Source of the DNA: Candidatus Faecalibacterium gallistercoris
GTDB lineage: Bacteria > Bacillota > Clostridia > Oscillospirales > Ruminococcaceae
Assembly: GCA_019116585.1 (NCBI GenBank)
Contig: DXBJ01000021.1
Coordinates: 1 to 64,000, forward strand
DNA length: 64,000 nt
Direction: 5' to 3'
Notes under the pieces: model-generated
The model's database searches: none
What the model saw: the letters and a program-made list of their open reading frames with translations, nothing else
What the model was told of the DNA's origin: nothing
Made by a program: the position numbers and the translations under genes
In this document: in pieces, positions 1 through 7,942 of the stretch
How the letters are laid out: each line of letters starts with the position of its first letter
Position numbering within the stretch: the stretch's first letter is position 1

Positions 1-135
1 GCTTTGGCGTTTATCTGTAAGCGGCTTAAACTGAATTACAAGAAGCTGTCTGAGGAAGAAAAGAAGTGGCTGAAAAAGATTGCACAGAAGTCGGACTTGC
101 TGAAAAATCCAAACCCACAGCGGGGGAGAAAGTAA
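1..135 (+). CDS. C-terminal end of an unidentified lysine-rich protein (partial)
   Basis: Frame 1 is open from the first base to a TAA at 133-135 and gives the last 44 residues of a protein that starts outside the window. The tail is strongly basic, with about a third Lys or Arg and clusters such as KRLKLNYKK and EEEKKWLKK, and ends in PQRGRK. I do not recognise the family. Basic tails like this occur in plasmid or conjugative-element proteins, which fits the AT-rich context, but that is only a guess. The next gene follows after 37 bases. Confidence 0.6.
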   Translation, partial: ALAFICKRLKLNYKKLSEEEKKWLKKIAQKSDLLKNPNPQRGRK

Positions 136-172
136 GAAAATAACAAATCGAAAATTTGAAAGGAGAAGAAAA

Positions 173-499
173 ATGAAAACATTTGACCCAAATTACAAAT
201 TGCTGGACGAGATGTACCAAGACGAATACTATCCTAATTTCTTGGTAGATAAGGTAAAGAACGAACTCCAGAAAGTAATTGACCTGCTGGAGAGCGGTGA
301 AACTGATACCGAAGTGGTGCAGGAAACGCTGGACAATGCGGTCTGCGGCATCAATGAACTCCAAGAGGAATTTGACGAGAACGACAGCGAAATTGAGACA
401 GTAGCCCGAGATTGCATCGGCGTTACCGTAGCCTACATTTTGGAGTGGTTCAACATTCCCATTGATATGGAGGAGGCTATTCGGGAAAGAGATTGGTAA
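173..499 (+). CDS. DUF5713 family protein
   Basis: This is a 108-residue acidic protein. The pattern near the N-terminus (LLDEMYQDEYYPNFLVDKVK) and the C-terminal AYILEWFNI segment match my memory of the DUF5713 family, small cytoplasmic proteins of unknown function often found in accessory regions. No signal peptide, membrane segment or catalytic motif is visible. An AAAGGAGAAG ribosome binding site lies about 9 bases before the ATG. Codon use is AT-rich like its neighbours and unlike the rest of the window, which suggests transfer. The family call is from memory and needs a profile search. Confidence 0.65.
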   Translation: MKTFDPNYKLLDEMYQDEYYPNFLVDKVKNELQKVIDLLESGETDTEVVQETLDNAVCGINELQEEFDENDSEIETVARDCIGVTVAYILEWFNIPIDMEEAIRERDW

Positions 500-576
500 C
501 TCACCAATATAAATTTATCGAGAAGATAGCAAAGCCAGCCGAGCCAGTCGACTTGAAATGTTGTGAGTGTATTGCT

Positions 577-1020
577 ATGACAATCAAAGAAATCAAGGAG
601 AACAAAAAGCAGTTTCTTCCGCTGTTGCTGCTGGCCGATGAACAGGAGGATATGATAGACAGGTACCTTGACAGAGGGACAATGTATGTGTTGGACGATG
701 ATGGAGTCAAGTGCGAATGTGTGGTAACAGACGAGGGAAACGGTGTTCTTGAAATGAAAAATATTGCAACGGAACCAGGCTACCAGGGGAAGGGATACGG
801 TAAAGCGCTCCTTGACTTTGTTGCTGCGGCCTATAAAGGGAAGTATTCTGTGCTGCAAGTTGGCACAGGGGACAGCCCGCTGACGATCCCTTTTTACGAG
901 AAGTGCGGGTTTGTCCGTTCGCACAGGATCAAAAATTTCTTTACAGATCACTATGACCATCCGATATACGAAGCAGGCATGCAGTTGGTAGATATGATCT
1001 ATTTGCAGAAAAACATATAA
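577..1020 (+). CDS. GNAT family N-acetyltransferase
   Basis: The protein is 147 residues from the ATG at 577. The frame is open further upstream to a TTG at 493 that overlaps the preceding gene, but the family normally starts close to the LLLLADEQEDMIDRYL segment, so 577 is preferred. The acetyl-CoA binding motif A is clear (YQGKGYGKALL, residues 69-79, matching Q/RxxGxG/A), and motif B is PFYEKCGF at 105-112. Known GNAT enzymes acetylate small molecules, antibiotics or proteins; the substrate here cannot be told. No good ribosome binding site is seen, so the gene may be translated by coupling from the gene at 173. Confidence 0.8.
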   Translation: MTIKEIKENKKQFLPLLLLADEQEDMIDRYLDRGTMYVLDDDGVKCECVVTDEGNGVLEMKNIATEPGYQGKGYGKALLDFVAAAYKGKYSVLQVGTGDSPLTIPFYEKCGFVRSHRIKNFFTDHYDHPIYEAGMQLVDMIYLQKNI

Positions 1021-1059
1021 ATCTGCACAGCGTGACGCAAACCGGAGCGCTGCACCGGT

Positions 1060-1105
1060 TTGCGGTGCCCTGCTACGCCTCGCCTGTTTTGTCCGCTGGA
1101 CGCGC
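1060..1105. repeat. Degenerate copy of a repeat nested in element A
   Basis: Two blocks, TGCGGTGCCCTG (1061-1072) and GTCCGCTGGACGCGC (1091-1105), recur in the same order and orientation at 25845-25856 and 25927-25941, inside the intergenic element at 25793-26098. The spacer is shorter here. This points to a second, shorter dispersed repeat family. It lies between the AT-rich segment and the pnuC promoter, so it may mark an insertion junction. Confidence 0.5.
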
Positions 1106-1130
1106 TTGGCGCGGCTGCCCGAAAAAGCAG

Positions 1131-1159
1131 TTGCAAAGGCGGGCAAAGTGTGCTATACT
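1131..1159 (+). promoter_or_regulatory. pnuC promoter
   Basis: TTGCAA (1131-1136), a 17-base spacer and TATACT (1154-1159) with an extended TGC form a near-consensus sigma-A promoter. Transcription would begin near 1166, about 110 bases before pnuC, and would run through the leader hairpins. Confidence 0.75.
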
Positions 1160-1190
1160 ACCGCCATATGAGAAACTGCCACCGGGTAGT

Positions 1191-1258
1191 AAATGCGGGA
1201 AGCATTTGTTTGCGCATCGTTAGGTCTTGGAAGATGCGCACGCAAATGCTTCTTTTTT
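1191..1258 (+). promoter_or_regulatory. pnuC leader: intrinsic terminator with competing antiterminator hairpin
   Basis: Arms 1199-1218 and 1233-1252 pair along 20 positions with one 2x2 mismatch and are followed by six T residues (1253-1258), a textbook intrinsic terminator placed between promoter and start codon. AAATGC (1191-1196) can also pair with GCATTT (1202-1207), which is part of the left terminator arm, so the two folds exclude each other. A third small hairpin, CTGCC/GGTAG, lies just upstream. This is attenuation architecture. The ligand is unknown; an NAD-pathway metabolite or a protein is plausible because pnuC is the target. Confidence 0.75.
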
Positions 1259-1277
1259 GAGAAAGAAGGAGGCTGCC

Positions 1278-1988
1278 ATGACGGCACAAAAAGATGCGAT
1301 CCGCCGGTTTGCCGGCTATTTTTCCAGAAACGAAAAAATGCTCTGGGGAGCGTCGGTGGGGTTCATCATCGTTTCGTTCTGTATGTTTGACCGGGAAAGC
1401 TACATGACCCTCTGCGCTTCCCTGATCGGGGTGACGTCCCTGATCTTCAACGCCAAGGGCAACCCCTTCGGGCAGATGCTGGCCGTGGTGTTCAGCCTGC
1501 TCTACGGCGGGATCTCCTACACCTTCGCCTATTACGGCGAGATGATCACCTATCTGGGGATGACCATGCCGATGGCGGTCTTTGCCCTGATCTCCTGGAT
1601 GCGCAACCCCTACAACGGCAACAAGGCGGAGGTCAAGGTGAATGCCATCAGCCGGAAAGAGACCGTCGGGATGTGTGTGGGCGCAGCGGCGGTGACCGCG
1701 GTGTTCTATTTCATCCTGGCCTACTTCCACACGGCCAACATCGTGCCCAGCACCGTATCGGTGACCACCAGCTTTCTGGCCGTCTACCTGACCTTCCGGA
1801 GAAGCCCCTATTTTGCGCTGGCCTATGCGGCGAACGACCTCATTCTCATCGTCCTCTGGACCCTGGCGAGCGCTTCCGACATCCGGTATATTTCGGTGGT
1901 GGTCTGCTTTGCGGCGTTCTTTGCCAACGATCTTTACGGCTATATCAACTGGCAGAAAATGAAGGTGCGGCAGGCGCAGGCCTGCTGA
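1278..1988 (+). CDS. pnuC: Nicotinamide riboside/mononucleotide transporter PnuC
   Basis: This 236-residue membrane protein has about seven hydrophobic segments. The C-terminal NDLYGYINWQKM segment, the SVTTSFLAVYLTFRR region and the GNPFGQMLAV segment are typical of the PnuC family, facilitators that bring nicotinamide riboside or a related vitamin into the cell for NAD synthesis. The start at 1278 is chosen over an upstream in-frame ATG at 1227 because AAGGAGG lies 6 bases before it and because the upstream codons fall inside the terminator stem. It is a single-gene transcript, closed by a bidirectional terminator at 2009-2046. Confidence 0.88.
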   Translation: MTAQKDAIRRFAGYFSRNEKMLWGASVGFIIVSFCMFDRESYMTLCASLIGVTSLIFNAKGNPFGQMLAVVFSLLYGGISYTFAYYGEMITYLGMTMPMAVFALISWMRNPYNGNKAEVKVNAISRKETVGMCVGAAAVTAVFYFILAYFHTANIVPSTVSVTTSFLAVYLTFRRSPYFALAYAANDLILIVLWTLASASDIRYISVVVCFAAFFANDLYGYINWQKMKVRQAQAC

Positions 1989-2008
1989 GCGCGCTCTGAA
2001 AAACAAAC

Positions 2009-2046
2009 GAAAAACGGCATGACCTTTTTGGCCATGCCGTTTTTGT
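2009..2046. terminator. Bidirectional intrinsic terminator after pnuC
   Basis: AAAACGGCATG (2011-2021) pairs with CATGCCGTTTT (2033-2043), with A and T tracts on both outer flanks. It lies between the convergent pnuC and the minus-strand regulator gene and can serve both. Confidence 0.85.
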
Positions 2047-2052
2047 TTGCCG

Positions 2053-2658
2053 TTACCGGATGATCCGGTGCCGGCACATGCCGGTATTGCCGCAGTGGGG
2101 GCAGGTGAGCCGGCGTTTGGTGAACGTGTGATAGCCCTTGACGTACTGGCCCAGGGTGGGCACGAAGAGCTCGTGGCAGGCAGGGCACTCGTAGTAGCCG
2201 GCCTGGGCATCCAGAACGGCCGCTGTGCCGATGCCGGCGGCCGCTGTCAGGAAGGCCAGCACCACCACCGCGACGCGGGCCGGGACCGGCAGCGGCAGGG
2301 ACGAGGCAATCGTGACCAGGGCGGCGACCGCCACCACAGTAATGCCGACGGTGATCATGGAAAGGGCAAAACGCTTTTTATTCTCCTGATTCTCTTTGAT
2401 AAGGTCCATCATGTTTTCCTCCGCTTTCTGCTGATAGTCCGATGGGGAGACCTGCTCGCCTGTGAGAAGGTCGTTGACCGTGATGCCCAGCGCCCCGCAC
2501 AGGGGCAGCATCAGGGAAACGTCGGGCAAGCCCTTGCCGGTTTCCCATTTGGAAATGGTTTTGTCGCTGATCGAGAGCAGGGCGGCCAGCTGGCGCTGGG
2601 TGAGGCCTTTGGCCTTGCGGGTCGCGGCGATGAACTGGCCGATCCGGATCTGATCCAT
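2053..2658 (-). CDS. XRE-family regulator with two membrane segments and a C-terminal zinc ribbon
   Basis: The protein is 201 residues. Residues 6-65 form a Cro/C1-type helix-turn-helix (GLTQRQLAALLSISDKTISK). About residues 98-120 and 126-148 are hydrophobic and probably cross the membrane. The C-terminus carries CPAC (158-161) and CPHC (186-189), a likely zinc ribbon. This puts a DNA-binding domain in the cytoplasm tethered to the membrane, a layout known among Firmicute regulators of unknown signal. The ATG at 2658 has AAAGGAGG 8 bases upstream; longer frames lack such a site. The target is unknown, though autoregulation or control of the adjacent phosphatase and peptidase genes is possible. 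Confidence 0.82.
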   Translation of the reverse strand: MDQIRIGQFIAATRKAKGLTQRQLAALLSISDKTISKWETGKGLPDVSLMLPLCGALGITVNDLLTGEQVSPSDYQQKAEENMMDLIKENQENKKRFALSMITVGITVVAVAALVTIASSLPLPVPARVAVVVLAFLTAAAGIGTAAVLDAQAGYYECPACHELFVPTLGQYVKGYHTFTKRRLTCPHCGNTGMCRHRIIR

Positions 2659-2767
2659 GGGGGACACCTCCTTTCTGGCATGAGTGTACCACAAGCGGGG
2701 CGGGAGGTACACACACGGGGCGGAGAATCGGGTATGCGGAGCGTAGAGAGGGGCGGAGGAGGCAGGT

Positions 2768-3502
2768 TCAGTCGTCTGCGATCTCGCCGGGGTTGCCGTA
2801 GCACTCGCAGAAGCGGGCCATGAAGGAGGGCGGCTCGCCGTGGGCGTACAGGTGGGAGATGTCCCCGAACTGCAGGACACGGAAATAGGCGGCGCCGGGG
2901 CGGCGCTCCTCGGTGGCGACGGTGGTGACCGAGGAGGGCGCGGCGCACAGGCCGTGCCACAGGACCATGGGGGAGACGTTGATGAGCCGGCTGAGCAGGA
3001 CGCACTCCAGGGCAAAGTGGCAGAAAAAGACAAGTGTGTCGTTGTTGGGGGCGGCGGCCCGGTAGAGCCGGCCCTGCCGCTGGTAGCCGTACTGGGCCAG
3101 CAGCGCGTCGAAGGAGCGGATGACGCTGTCGTAGACGGCGCCTACGCCGCCGGCCGCCATCGCTTCGTTTTGGGACCAGGCGCGGTCGCTGAAAAAGCGC
3201 TCGTCGGCGGTCCAGTCCTGGGGCAGCCAGTCCCAGGCGATGCTGTCCTGGTCCGGGAGGTTGGGCTTGCGGACCCGGCCGGTGAACTCCCGCAGCCAGT
3301 CCAGGGTGACGGCGGTCCGCCCCGCTTTTTGCAGGGTGGGCCGGGCGGTGTCCTGGGCCCGGCCCAGGGGAGAAACGTAATACTGCCGGACGTCCAGCGG
3401 GGCGATGCGCCCGGCGAGGAGCTCGGCTTCCCGCCAGCCTTTTTCGGTCAGGGTGTCGTGGGCGTAGTCGGGTTCGCCGTGGCGGATGAAGAGAAGTTTC
3501 AT
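2768..3502 (-). CDS. Histidine phosphatase superfamily protein
   Basis: The protein is 244 residues. The RHGE motif at residues 7-10 gives the phospho-accepting His8, SPLGRAQDTA at 44-53 is the second conserved loop, and His162 in FFCHFALE is the second catalytic histidine of the phosphoglycerate-mutase-like fold. Family members dephosphorylate sugars, metabolites or proteins; the substrate cannot be read from the sequence. It is cytoplasmic with no signal peptide. GGAGG lies about 8 bases before the ATG. It lies 22 bases downstream of the DUF3267 gene on the same strand and is probably cotranscribed with it. Confidence 0.85.
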   Translation of the reverse strand: MKLLFIRHGEPDYAHDTLTEKGWREAELLAGRIAPLDVRQYYVSPLGRAQDTARPTLQKAGRTAVTLDWLREFTGRVRKPNLPDQDSIAWDWLPQDWTADERFFSDRAWSQNEAMAAGGVGAVYDSVIRSFDALLAQYGYQRQGRLYRAAAPNNDTLVFFCHFALECVLLSRLINVSPMVLWHGLCAAPSSVTTVATEERRPGAAYFRVLQFGDISHLYAHGEPPSFMARFCECYGNPGEIADD

Positions 3503-3524
3503 GGCGGTCTACCTCCAAAAATGA

Positions 3525-4160
3525 TCAGGCGGCCTTTTCAAAGGCGACAAAGCCGCATTCGTAGGGATGGTCCAGGCAGAGGACGTCGGGGGAAGAGGGG
3601 CGGTAGCGGAACAGACGGAGAAGGATGAGAAAATCGCCTCCGCCGCCCAGGATCATGATCTCGGCCAGCAGGAACAGCCAGTTCTGATGCAGGGCGGCGG
3701 CCGCCATGGTCAGGCCGGCCCCCAGCACCAGGGTGGGCATGGCTGTGCCCAGGGCGTACTGCCAGCGCCGGAGAGGGGCGCTGCAGGTGCAGTAGGGGGT
3801 CAGGGCTTTCCAGATGACCCCGAAGGAGATGGAGGCAAAGTGTCGGGGCGCGAAAAGGCCCCAGGTCAGGCCGTGGATGCACTCGTGGACCACCAGCAGG
3901 CCGACGATGGCCAGGAACAGCAGGAAAAACTGCGCGCCGGGGAAAAAGCTGCCCCCCGCGGCGATGAACGGGGAATAGATCCATGCGGCCAGGGCCAGGA
4001 AGGGGAGCATGATCAGGAAGGAAAGGGTGTTGGCCTGGAGGATGCCGATGAGGAAATCCTTCTGGCGGTAGCCGGCGCGGGCCATTTGAGCGCAGAGGGC
4101 CTCGAAGGCGGCCTTGCGCTTTTGCTCGGCGGGGGTGAGCTTGCGTTCACGGTGGGACAT
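3525..4160 (-). CDS. DUF3267 membrane protein, putative zincin metallopeptidase
   Basis: The protein is 211 residues with about four membrane segments (roughly 40-62, 76-94, 135-155 and 160-180). HECIH at residues 92-96 matches the HExxH zinc-binding motif and sits at the end of a hydrophobic helix, as in membrane-embedded proteases. This matches the DUF3267 family, proposed zinc peptidases with no known substrate. The N-terminus is a basic cytoplasmic stretch (HRERKLTPAEQKRKAAFE). It is probably the first gene of a two-gene unit with the histidine phosphatase. A candidate extended -10 (TGCTACAAT, near 4214-4222 on the minus strand) lies upstream. Confidence 0.78.
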   Translation of the reverse strand: MSHRERKLTPAEQKRKAAFEALCAQMARAGYRQKDFLIGILQANTLSFLIMLPFLALAAWIYSPFIAAGGSFFPGAQFFLLFLAIVGLLVVHECIHGLTWGLFAPRHFASISFGVIWKALTPYCTCSAPLRRWQYALGTAMPTLVLGAGLTMAAAALHQNWLFLLAEIMILGGGGDFLILLRLFRYRPSSPDVLCLDHPYECGFVAFEKAA

Positions 4161-4236
4161 GGGAAGGAGCCTCCTTGTCGGAAAATGGGTGGGGGAGCTT
4201 TGGGTCTATTGTAGCATAACAGGGCGAAAGAGAAAA

Positions 4237-4264
4237 GAGGCCGCGGGAAGCGGCTTCTTTTTTT
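4237..4264 (+). terminator. Intrinsic terminator-like hairpin upstream of the phage cassette
   Basis: GAGGCCGC (4237-4244) pairs with GCGGCTTC (4250-4257, one G-T pair), followed by seven T residues on the plus strand. It lies between the divergent DUF3267 gene and the phage cassette, so it ends no known plus-strand gene. It may insulate the cassette or attenuate a leader transcript. Confidence 0.6.
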
Positions 4265-4394
4265 GCGCTTTTGGTAAAGAAAACGGACGTTTTTGATGCA
4301 GAAAACAGACGCTGAAAGGACGCGCTGTTGCGGCGGTGCGGGCGGTGGTATCCTGTGGACAGGCGGCCGGAACACGGCGGAAAGGAGAGAACGG

Positions 4395-4667
4395 ATGGCA
4401 CAGAACAAGAACGGCAGCCTGCGCGACCTGCAGCGGACCACCGCCCTTTTGAGCGGCCTGCTGGCCAAAGAGGCGAAAGCCCTGGACGCCCGCAGGCGGG
4501 AGGAAGGGGAGGGGGACATGAAGGCGCTGAAGGAGATCACGGCGGTGCTCAAGGATCTGGCGGCCGTGGCCAAGAGCCTGGGCGAACAGGACGGCGGCAG
4601 CGCCGGCAGCGAGTACGGGGTGGTGCTGCTGCCCCCCGCAGGAGAAGGAAAGGAGGAACCGTTATGA
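4395..4667 (+). CDS. Small phage protein, possible terminase small subunit
   Basis: This 90-residue, mostly helical, charged protein (LRDLQRTTALLSGLLAKEAK, then MKALKEITAVLKDLAAVAK) has a Gly-rich linker and no recognisable domain. It is the first gene of the head cassette, and its stop overlaps the TerL start (ATGA), so the two are translationally coupled. That position is normally held by the small terminase subunit, but no helix-turn-helix is obvious and homology is not recognised. AAAGGAGA lies 7 bases before the ATG. The role is inferred from position only. Confidence 0.6.
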   Translation: MAQNKNGSLRDLQRTTALLSGLLAKEAKALDARRREEGEGDMKALKEITAVLKDLAAVAKSLGEQDGGSAGSEYGVVLLPPAGEGKEEPL

Positions 4668-6115
4668 ACCGGCAGGCGCCGGTGATCTGGCAGCCCCAGC
4701 CCCGGCAGCGGGCCTTTATGGAACGGCCTGAGCCGGAAGCCCTGTACGGGGGCGCGGCGGGCGGAGGCAAGAGTGACGCCCTGGTGATCGAGGCCCTGCG
4801 GCAGGTGCACATCCCCCACTACCGGGCGCTGATTTTGCGCAAGACGTTTCCGCAGCTGAGCGATCTGGTGGACAAGAGCATGAACTACTACCGGCGGGCT
4901 TTCCCGGGGGCGCAGTACAACGCGACCAGCCATGTATGGGTGTTCCCCAGCGGGGCGAAGATCTACTTCGGCTCGATGCAGTACACCAAGGACCGGACCA
5001 ACTACCAGGGCAAGGCGTTCGACTTCATCGGGTTTGACGAGCTGACCCATTTTGAATGGGAGGAGTACAGCTACATGATGAGCCGCAACCGCCCCACCGG
5101 CCCGGGCACCCGGGTGTACATGCGGGCCACCACCAACCCCGGCGGGGTGGGCCACGGCTGGGTCAAGGAGAGGTTCATCACTCCGGCCCCGCCCGGCACC
5201 CCCATCCTGGAGGAGTACAAGGTGCGGATGCCCGACGGGACGGCCCGCACCTACCGGCGGGCCAGGGTGTTCATCCCCTCCAGCATCTTTGACAACCCGG
5301 CCCTGCTGGCCAACGACCCGGACTATCTGGCCAGCCTGGCGGCCCTGCCCGAGGCGGAAAAACAGGCCCTGCTGTACGGCAGCTGGGACAGCTTTTCGGG
5401 CCAGGTGTTCACCGAATGGCGGAACGACCCCGAACACTACCGGGACCAGCGGTGGACCCATGTGGTGGAACCCTTTGCCATCCCCAGGCACTGGCGGATC
5501 TGGCGGGGGTACGACTTCGGGTACTCGCGGCCCTTCTCGGTGGGGTGGTACGCCGTGGACGAGGACGGACGGATCTACCGGATCAAGGAGCTGTACGGGT
5601 GCGACGGCCGCCCCAACGAGGGGCTGCGCCTGAACCCGGTGGAGCAGGCCCGGCGCATCCGGGAGGCCGAGCAGAACGACCCGATGCTGCGGGGAAGGGT
5701 GATCCGGGGGATCGCGGACCCGGCGATCTTTGACGAGAGCCGGGGGGAGAGCATCGCTGCCATGATGGAGCGGCCTCCCAACGGAGTGCACTGGGCGGCG
5801 GCGGACAACACCCGGCTGGCCGGCAAAATGCAGATGCACTACCGCCTGGCCTTTGACGGGGAGGGGCGGCCCATGCTGCAGGTGTTCCGGACCTGCAGGC
5901 ACTTTATCCGGACCATACCGGCCCTGGTCTACGACGAGAGCAATGTGGAGGACGTGGACACCCGCCAGGAGGACCACATCTACGACGAGTGCCGGTACGT
6001 CCTGATGGAAAACCCCATCAGCCCGCCGGTGCGCCCCTGCCCGCCGCCCCCCGCCGACGACCCCCTCGACCTGGGGCCGAAGGGGAGGGACCGGGCGACA
6101 TTTTACAGAATATGA
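4664..6115 (+). CDS. terL: Phage terminase large subunit
   Basis: The protein is 483 residues. Residues 29-37 (GGAAGGGKS) form the ATPase Walker A motif, and residues 120-126 (DFIGFDE) form Walker B with catalytic Glu126. TTNPGG near 164 is the coupling motif of large terminases. The C-terminal half, from about residue 275 (WRGYDFGYSRPFSVGWY) with GIADPAIFDE further on, fits the RNase H-like nuclease domain. The enzyme cuts and pumps phage DNA into proheads through the portal. Length and domain order are those of a complete, functional protein. The start is fixed by AAAGGAGG 6 bases upstream and by the overlap with the preceding stop codon. Confidence 0.93.
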   Translation: MNRQAPVIWQPQPRQRAFMERPEPEALYGGAAGGGKSDALVIEALRQVHIPHYRALILRKTFPQLSDLVDKSMNYYRRAFPGAQYNATSHVWVFPSGAKIYFGSMQYTKDRTNYQGKAFDFIGFDELTHFEWEEYSYMMSRNRPTGPGTRVYMRATTNPGGVGHGWVKERFITPAPPGTPILEEYKVRMPDGTARTYRRARVFIPSSIFDNPALLANDPDYLASLAALPEAEKQALLYGSWDSFSGQVFTEWRNDPEHYRDQRWTHVVEPFAIPRHWRIWRGYDFGYSRPFSVGWYAVDEDGRIYRIKELYGCDGRPNEGLRLNPVEQARRIREAEQNDPMLRGRVIRGIADPAIFDESRGESIAAMMERPPNGVHWAAADNTRLAGKMQMHYRLAFDGEGRPMLQVFRTCRHFIRTIPALVYDESNVEDVDTRQEDHIYDECRYVLMENPISPPVRPCPPPPADDPLDLGPKGRDRATFYRI

Positions 6116-6124
6116 GGTGAAAAC

Positions 6125-7942
6125 ATGGAACAGGAATTTCTGACCCAGGCGCCGCCCCCGGTGGGGCCGGAACAGGCCGCGGAGGCGGAGCGCATCCTGC
6201 ACAAGTACAAGGCCGGCAAGGCCGCGCTGGACCGGCGGCTGATCGACAACGAGCTGTGGTTCCGGATGGCGCACTGGAAACAGTACAAGAACCGGATGAT
6301 GGAGGGCAAGCCCCAGCCTTCCAGCGGGTGGCTGTTCAACTCGATCGCCAGCAAGCACGCCGACGCCATGGACAACTATCCCGAGCCCTGCGTGCTGCCC
6401 CGGGCGGCCGACGACGAGGCCACGGCCCGCACCCTGTCCAGCATCCTGCCGGTGGTGCTGGAGCAGGCCGACTACGAACAGGTGTATTCGGACAGCTGGT
6501 GGCGCAAGCTCAAGCAGGGGACGGGGGTCAAGGGCATCTTCTGGGACCCCGCCGCCCGGGGCGGGCTGGGGGAGATCGCCATCCGCTCGATGAACCTGCT
6601 GATGCTGTACTGGGAGCCGGGGATCATGGACATCCAGGACAGCTCCCACTTTTTCAGCCTGAGCCTGGAGGACTCGGAACAGCTGGCCGCCCGCTGGCCC
6701 CAGCTGCGGGGCCGCACCGGGGGCACCATCGACGCGGCGCGGTACATCCACGACGACTCGATCGACACCACCGACAAGAGCGTGGTGGTGGACTGGTACT
6801 ACAAAAAACCGGGCCCCGGCGGCCGGGAGCTGGTCCACTACTGCAAGTTCTGCAACGGGGTGGTGCTGTACGCCAGCGAAAACGACCCCCGGCTGGCGGA
6901 GCGGGGCTTCTACGACCACGGCCGGTATCCCTTTGTGTTCGACGTGCTGTTCCAGGAAGAGGACAGCCCCGCAGGCTTTGGGTACATCGACGTCATGAAG
7001 GACTGCCAGAACTCGATCGACAAGATGAACCAGGCCATGGACGAAAACGTCCTGCTGGCGTCGAAACAGCGGTATGTCCTGAGCGACGCCGCCGGGATCA
7101 ACGAGGAGGAGCTGGCCGATTTCAGCCGGGACATCGTCCATGTGACGGGGCGGCTGAGCAGCGACAGCTTCCACCAGATGCAGACGGCGGGGCTGCAGGC
7201 AAGCTCGATCACCTACCGCAACAGCCGGGTGGACGAGCTGAAGGAGATCAGCGGCAACCGGGACGTCAGCCAGGGCGGGACCTCGGGCGGGGTGACGGCG
7301 GCGTCGGCCATCGCCGCCCTGCAGGAGGCGGGCAGCAAGCTGAGCCGGGACATGATCAAGAGCGCCTACCGCGCCTTTGCGCGGGAATGCTACATGGTCA
7401 TCGACCTGATGCGGCAGTTCTACGACGAGGAGCGGATCTTCCGCATCACGGGGGAACAGGGGCAGAACCTGTATGTGCCCTTCAGCGCCGCGGCCCTGCG
7501 GCCGGCCCCGGCCCGGACGGTGGCCGGGGTGGAGCTGGGCAGCCGGGAGCCGGTGTTCGACATCACCATCTCGGCGGCCAAGAAATCCACCTTCAGCCGG
7601 ATGACCCAGAACGAGACGGCCAAGGAATGCTACCAGCTGGGCTTTTTCAACCCCGCCAACGCCGACGCGGCCCTGGCCGCCCTGGAGATGATGGACTTTG
7701 AGGGGATCGAGAAAGTGCGCCAGCGGGTGCGGCAGAACGGCACCCTGGCCCGGCGGCTCCAGATGGCCCAGCAGCAGCTGGCCCGGCTGGCCCGGCCGGT
7801 GGTCCAGGCACCGGGCCCGGGCAGCGTCCCCGCCGCCCGGAAGGGCGCGCCCCGGGCGCCGGCCGGGATGCCACGGCCGGCAGGGCCGGCGGACGCAGCC
7901 AAACGAGCCATGAACAGCAACGGAAGGAGAAAGCAAGGATGA
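6125..7942 (+). CDS. Phage portal protein
   Basis: The protein is 605 residues. Its position directly behind TerL, its length and segments such as LFNSIASKHADAMDNYP, SVVVDWYYKKPG and GGVTAASAIAALQEAGSKLS fit portal proteins of podovirus-like phages, which form the dodecameric DNA entry ring and head-tail junction. The last 60 residues are Pro/Ala/Arg-rich and probably disordered. The ribosome binding site is GAGGTGA at 6113. The stop overlaps the start of the next gene (ATGA at 7939). The family call rests on context and my recognition of the central region rather than on catalytic motifs. Confidence 0.85.
   Translation: MEQEFLTQAPPPVGPEQAAEAERILHKYKAGKAALDRRLIDNELWFRMAHWKQYKNRMMEGKPQPSSGWLFNSIASKHADAMDNYPEPCVLPRAADDEATARTLSSILPVVLEQADYEQVYSDSWWRKLKQGTGVKGIFWDPAARGGLGEIAIRSMNLLMLYWEPGIMDIQDSSHFFSLSLEDSEQLAARWPQLRGRTGGTIDAARYIHDDSIDTTDKSVVVDWYYKKPGPGGRELVHYCKFCNGVVLYASENDPRLAERGFYDHGRYPFVFDVLFQEEDSPAGFGYIDVMKDCQNSIDKMNQAMDENVLLASKQRYVLSDAAGINEEELADFSRDIVHVTGRLSSDSFHQMQTAGLQASSITYRNSRVDELKEISGNRDVSQGGTSGGVTAASAIAALQEAGSKLSRDMIKSAYRAFARECYMVIDLMRQFYDEERIFRITGEQGQNLYVPFSAAALRPAPARTVAGVELGSREPVFDITISAAKKSTFSRMTQNETAKECYQLGFFNPANADAALAALEMMDFEGIEKVRQRVRQNGTLARRLQMAQQQLARLARPVVQAPGPGSVPAARKGAPRAPAGMPRPAGPADAAKRAMNSNGRRKQG

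Larger units (their letters stand above)
1..1020. other. AT-rich accessory segment
   Basis: The first kilobase is visibly richer in A and T than everything after about 1280, and its genes use AT-ending codons (aaa, gaa, att) that are rare in the rest of the window. It carries a truncated gene, a DUF5713 protein and a GNAT enzyme, all on the plus strand. I infer that this is the edge of a recently acquired element or island. No integrase, transposase or attachment site is visible on this side, so the type of element is unknown. Confidence 0.6.

Noticed and set aside
493..576. N-terminal extension of the GNAT gene from the TTG at 493
   Set aside because: It overlaps the preceding gene, has no ribosome binding site and is not part of the GNAT fold; the ATG at 577 fits family length.
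4013..7936. Antisense open frame of more than 1300 codons over the phage genes
   Set aside because: It mirrors GC-rich codon usage of the plus-strand terminase and portal genes, is Pro/Arg/His-rich, has no ribosome binding site and no recognisable domain.
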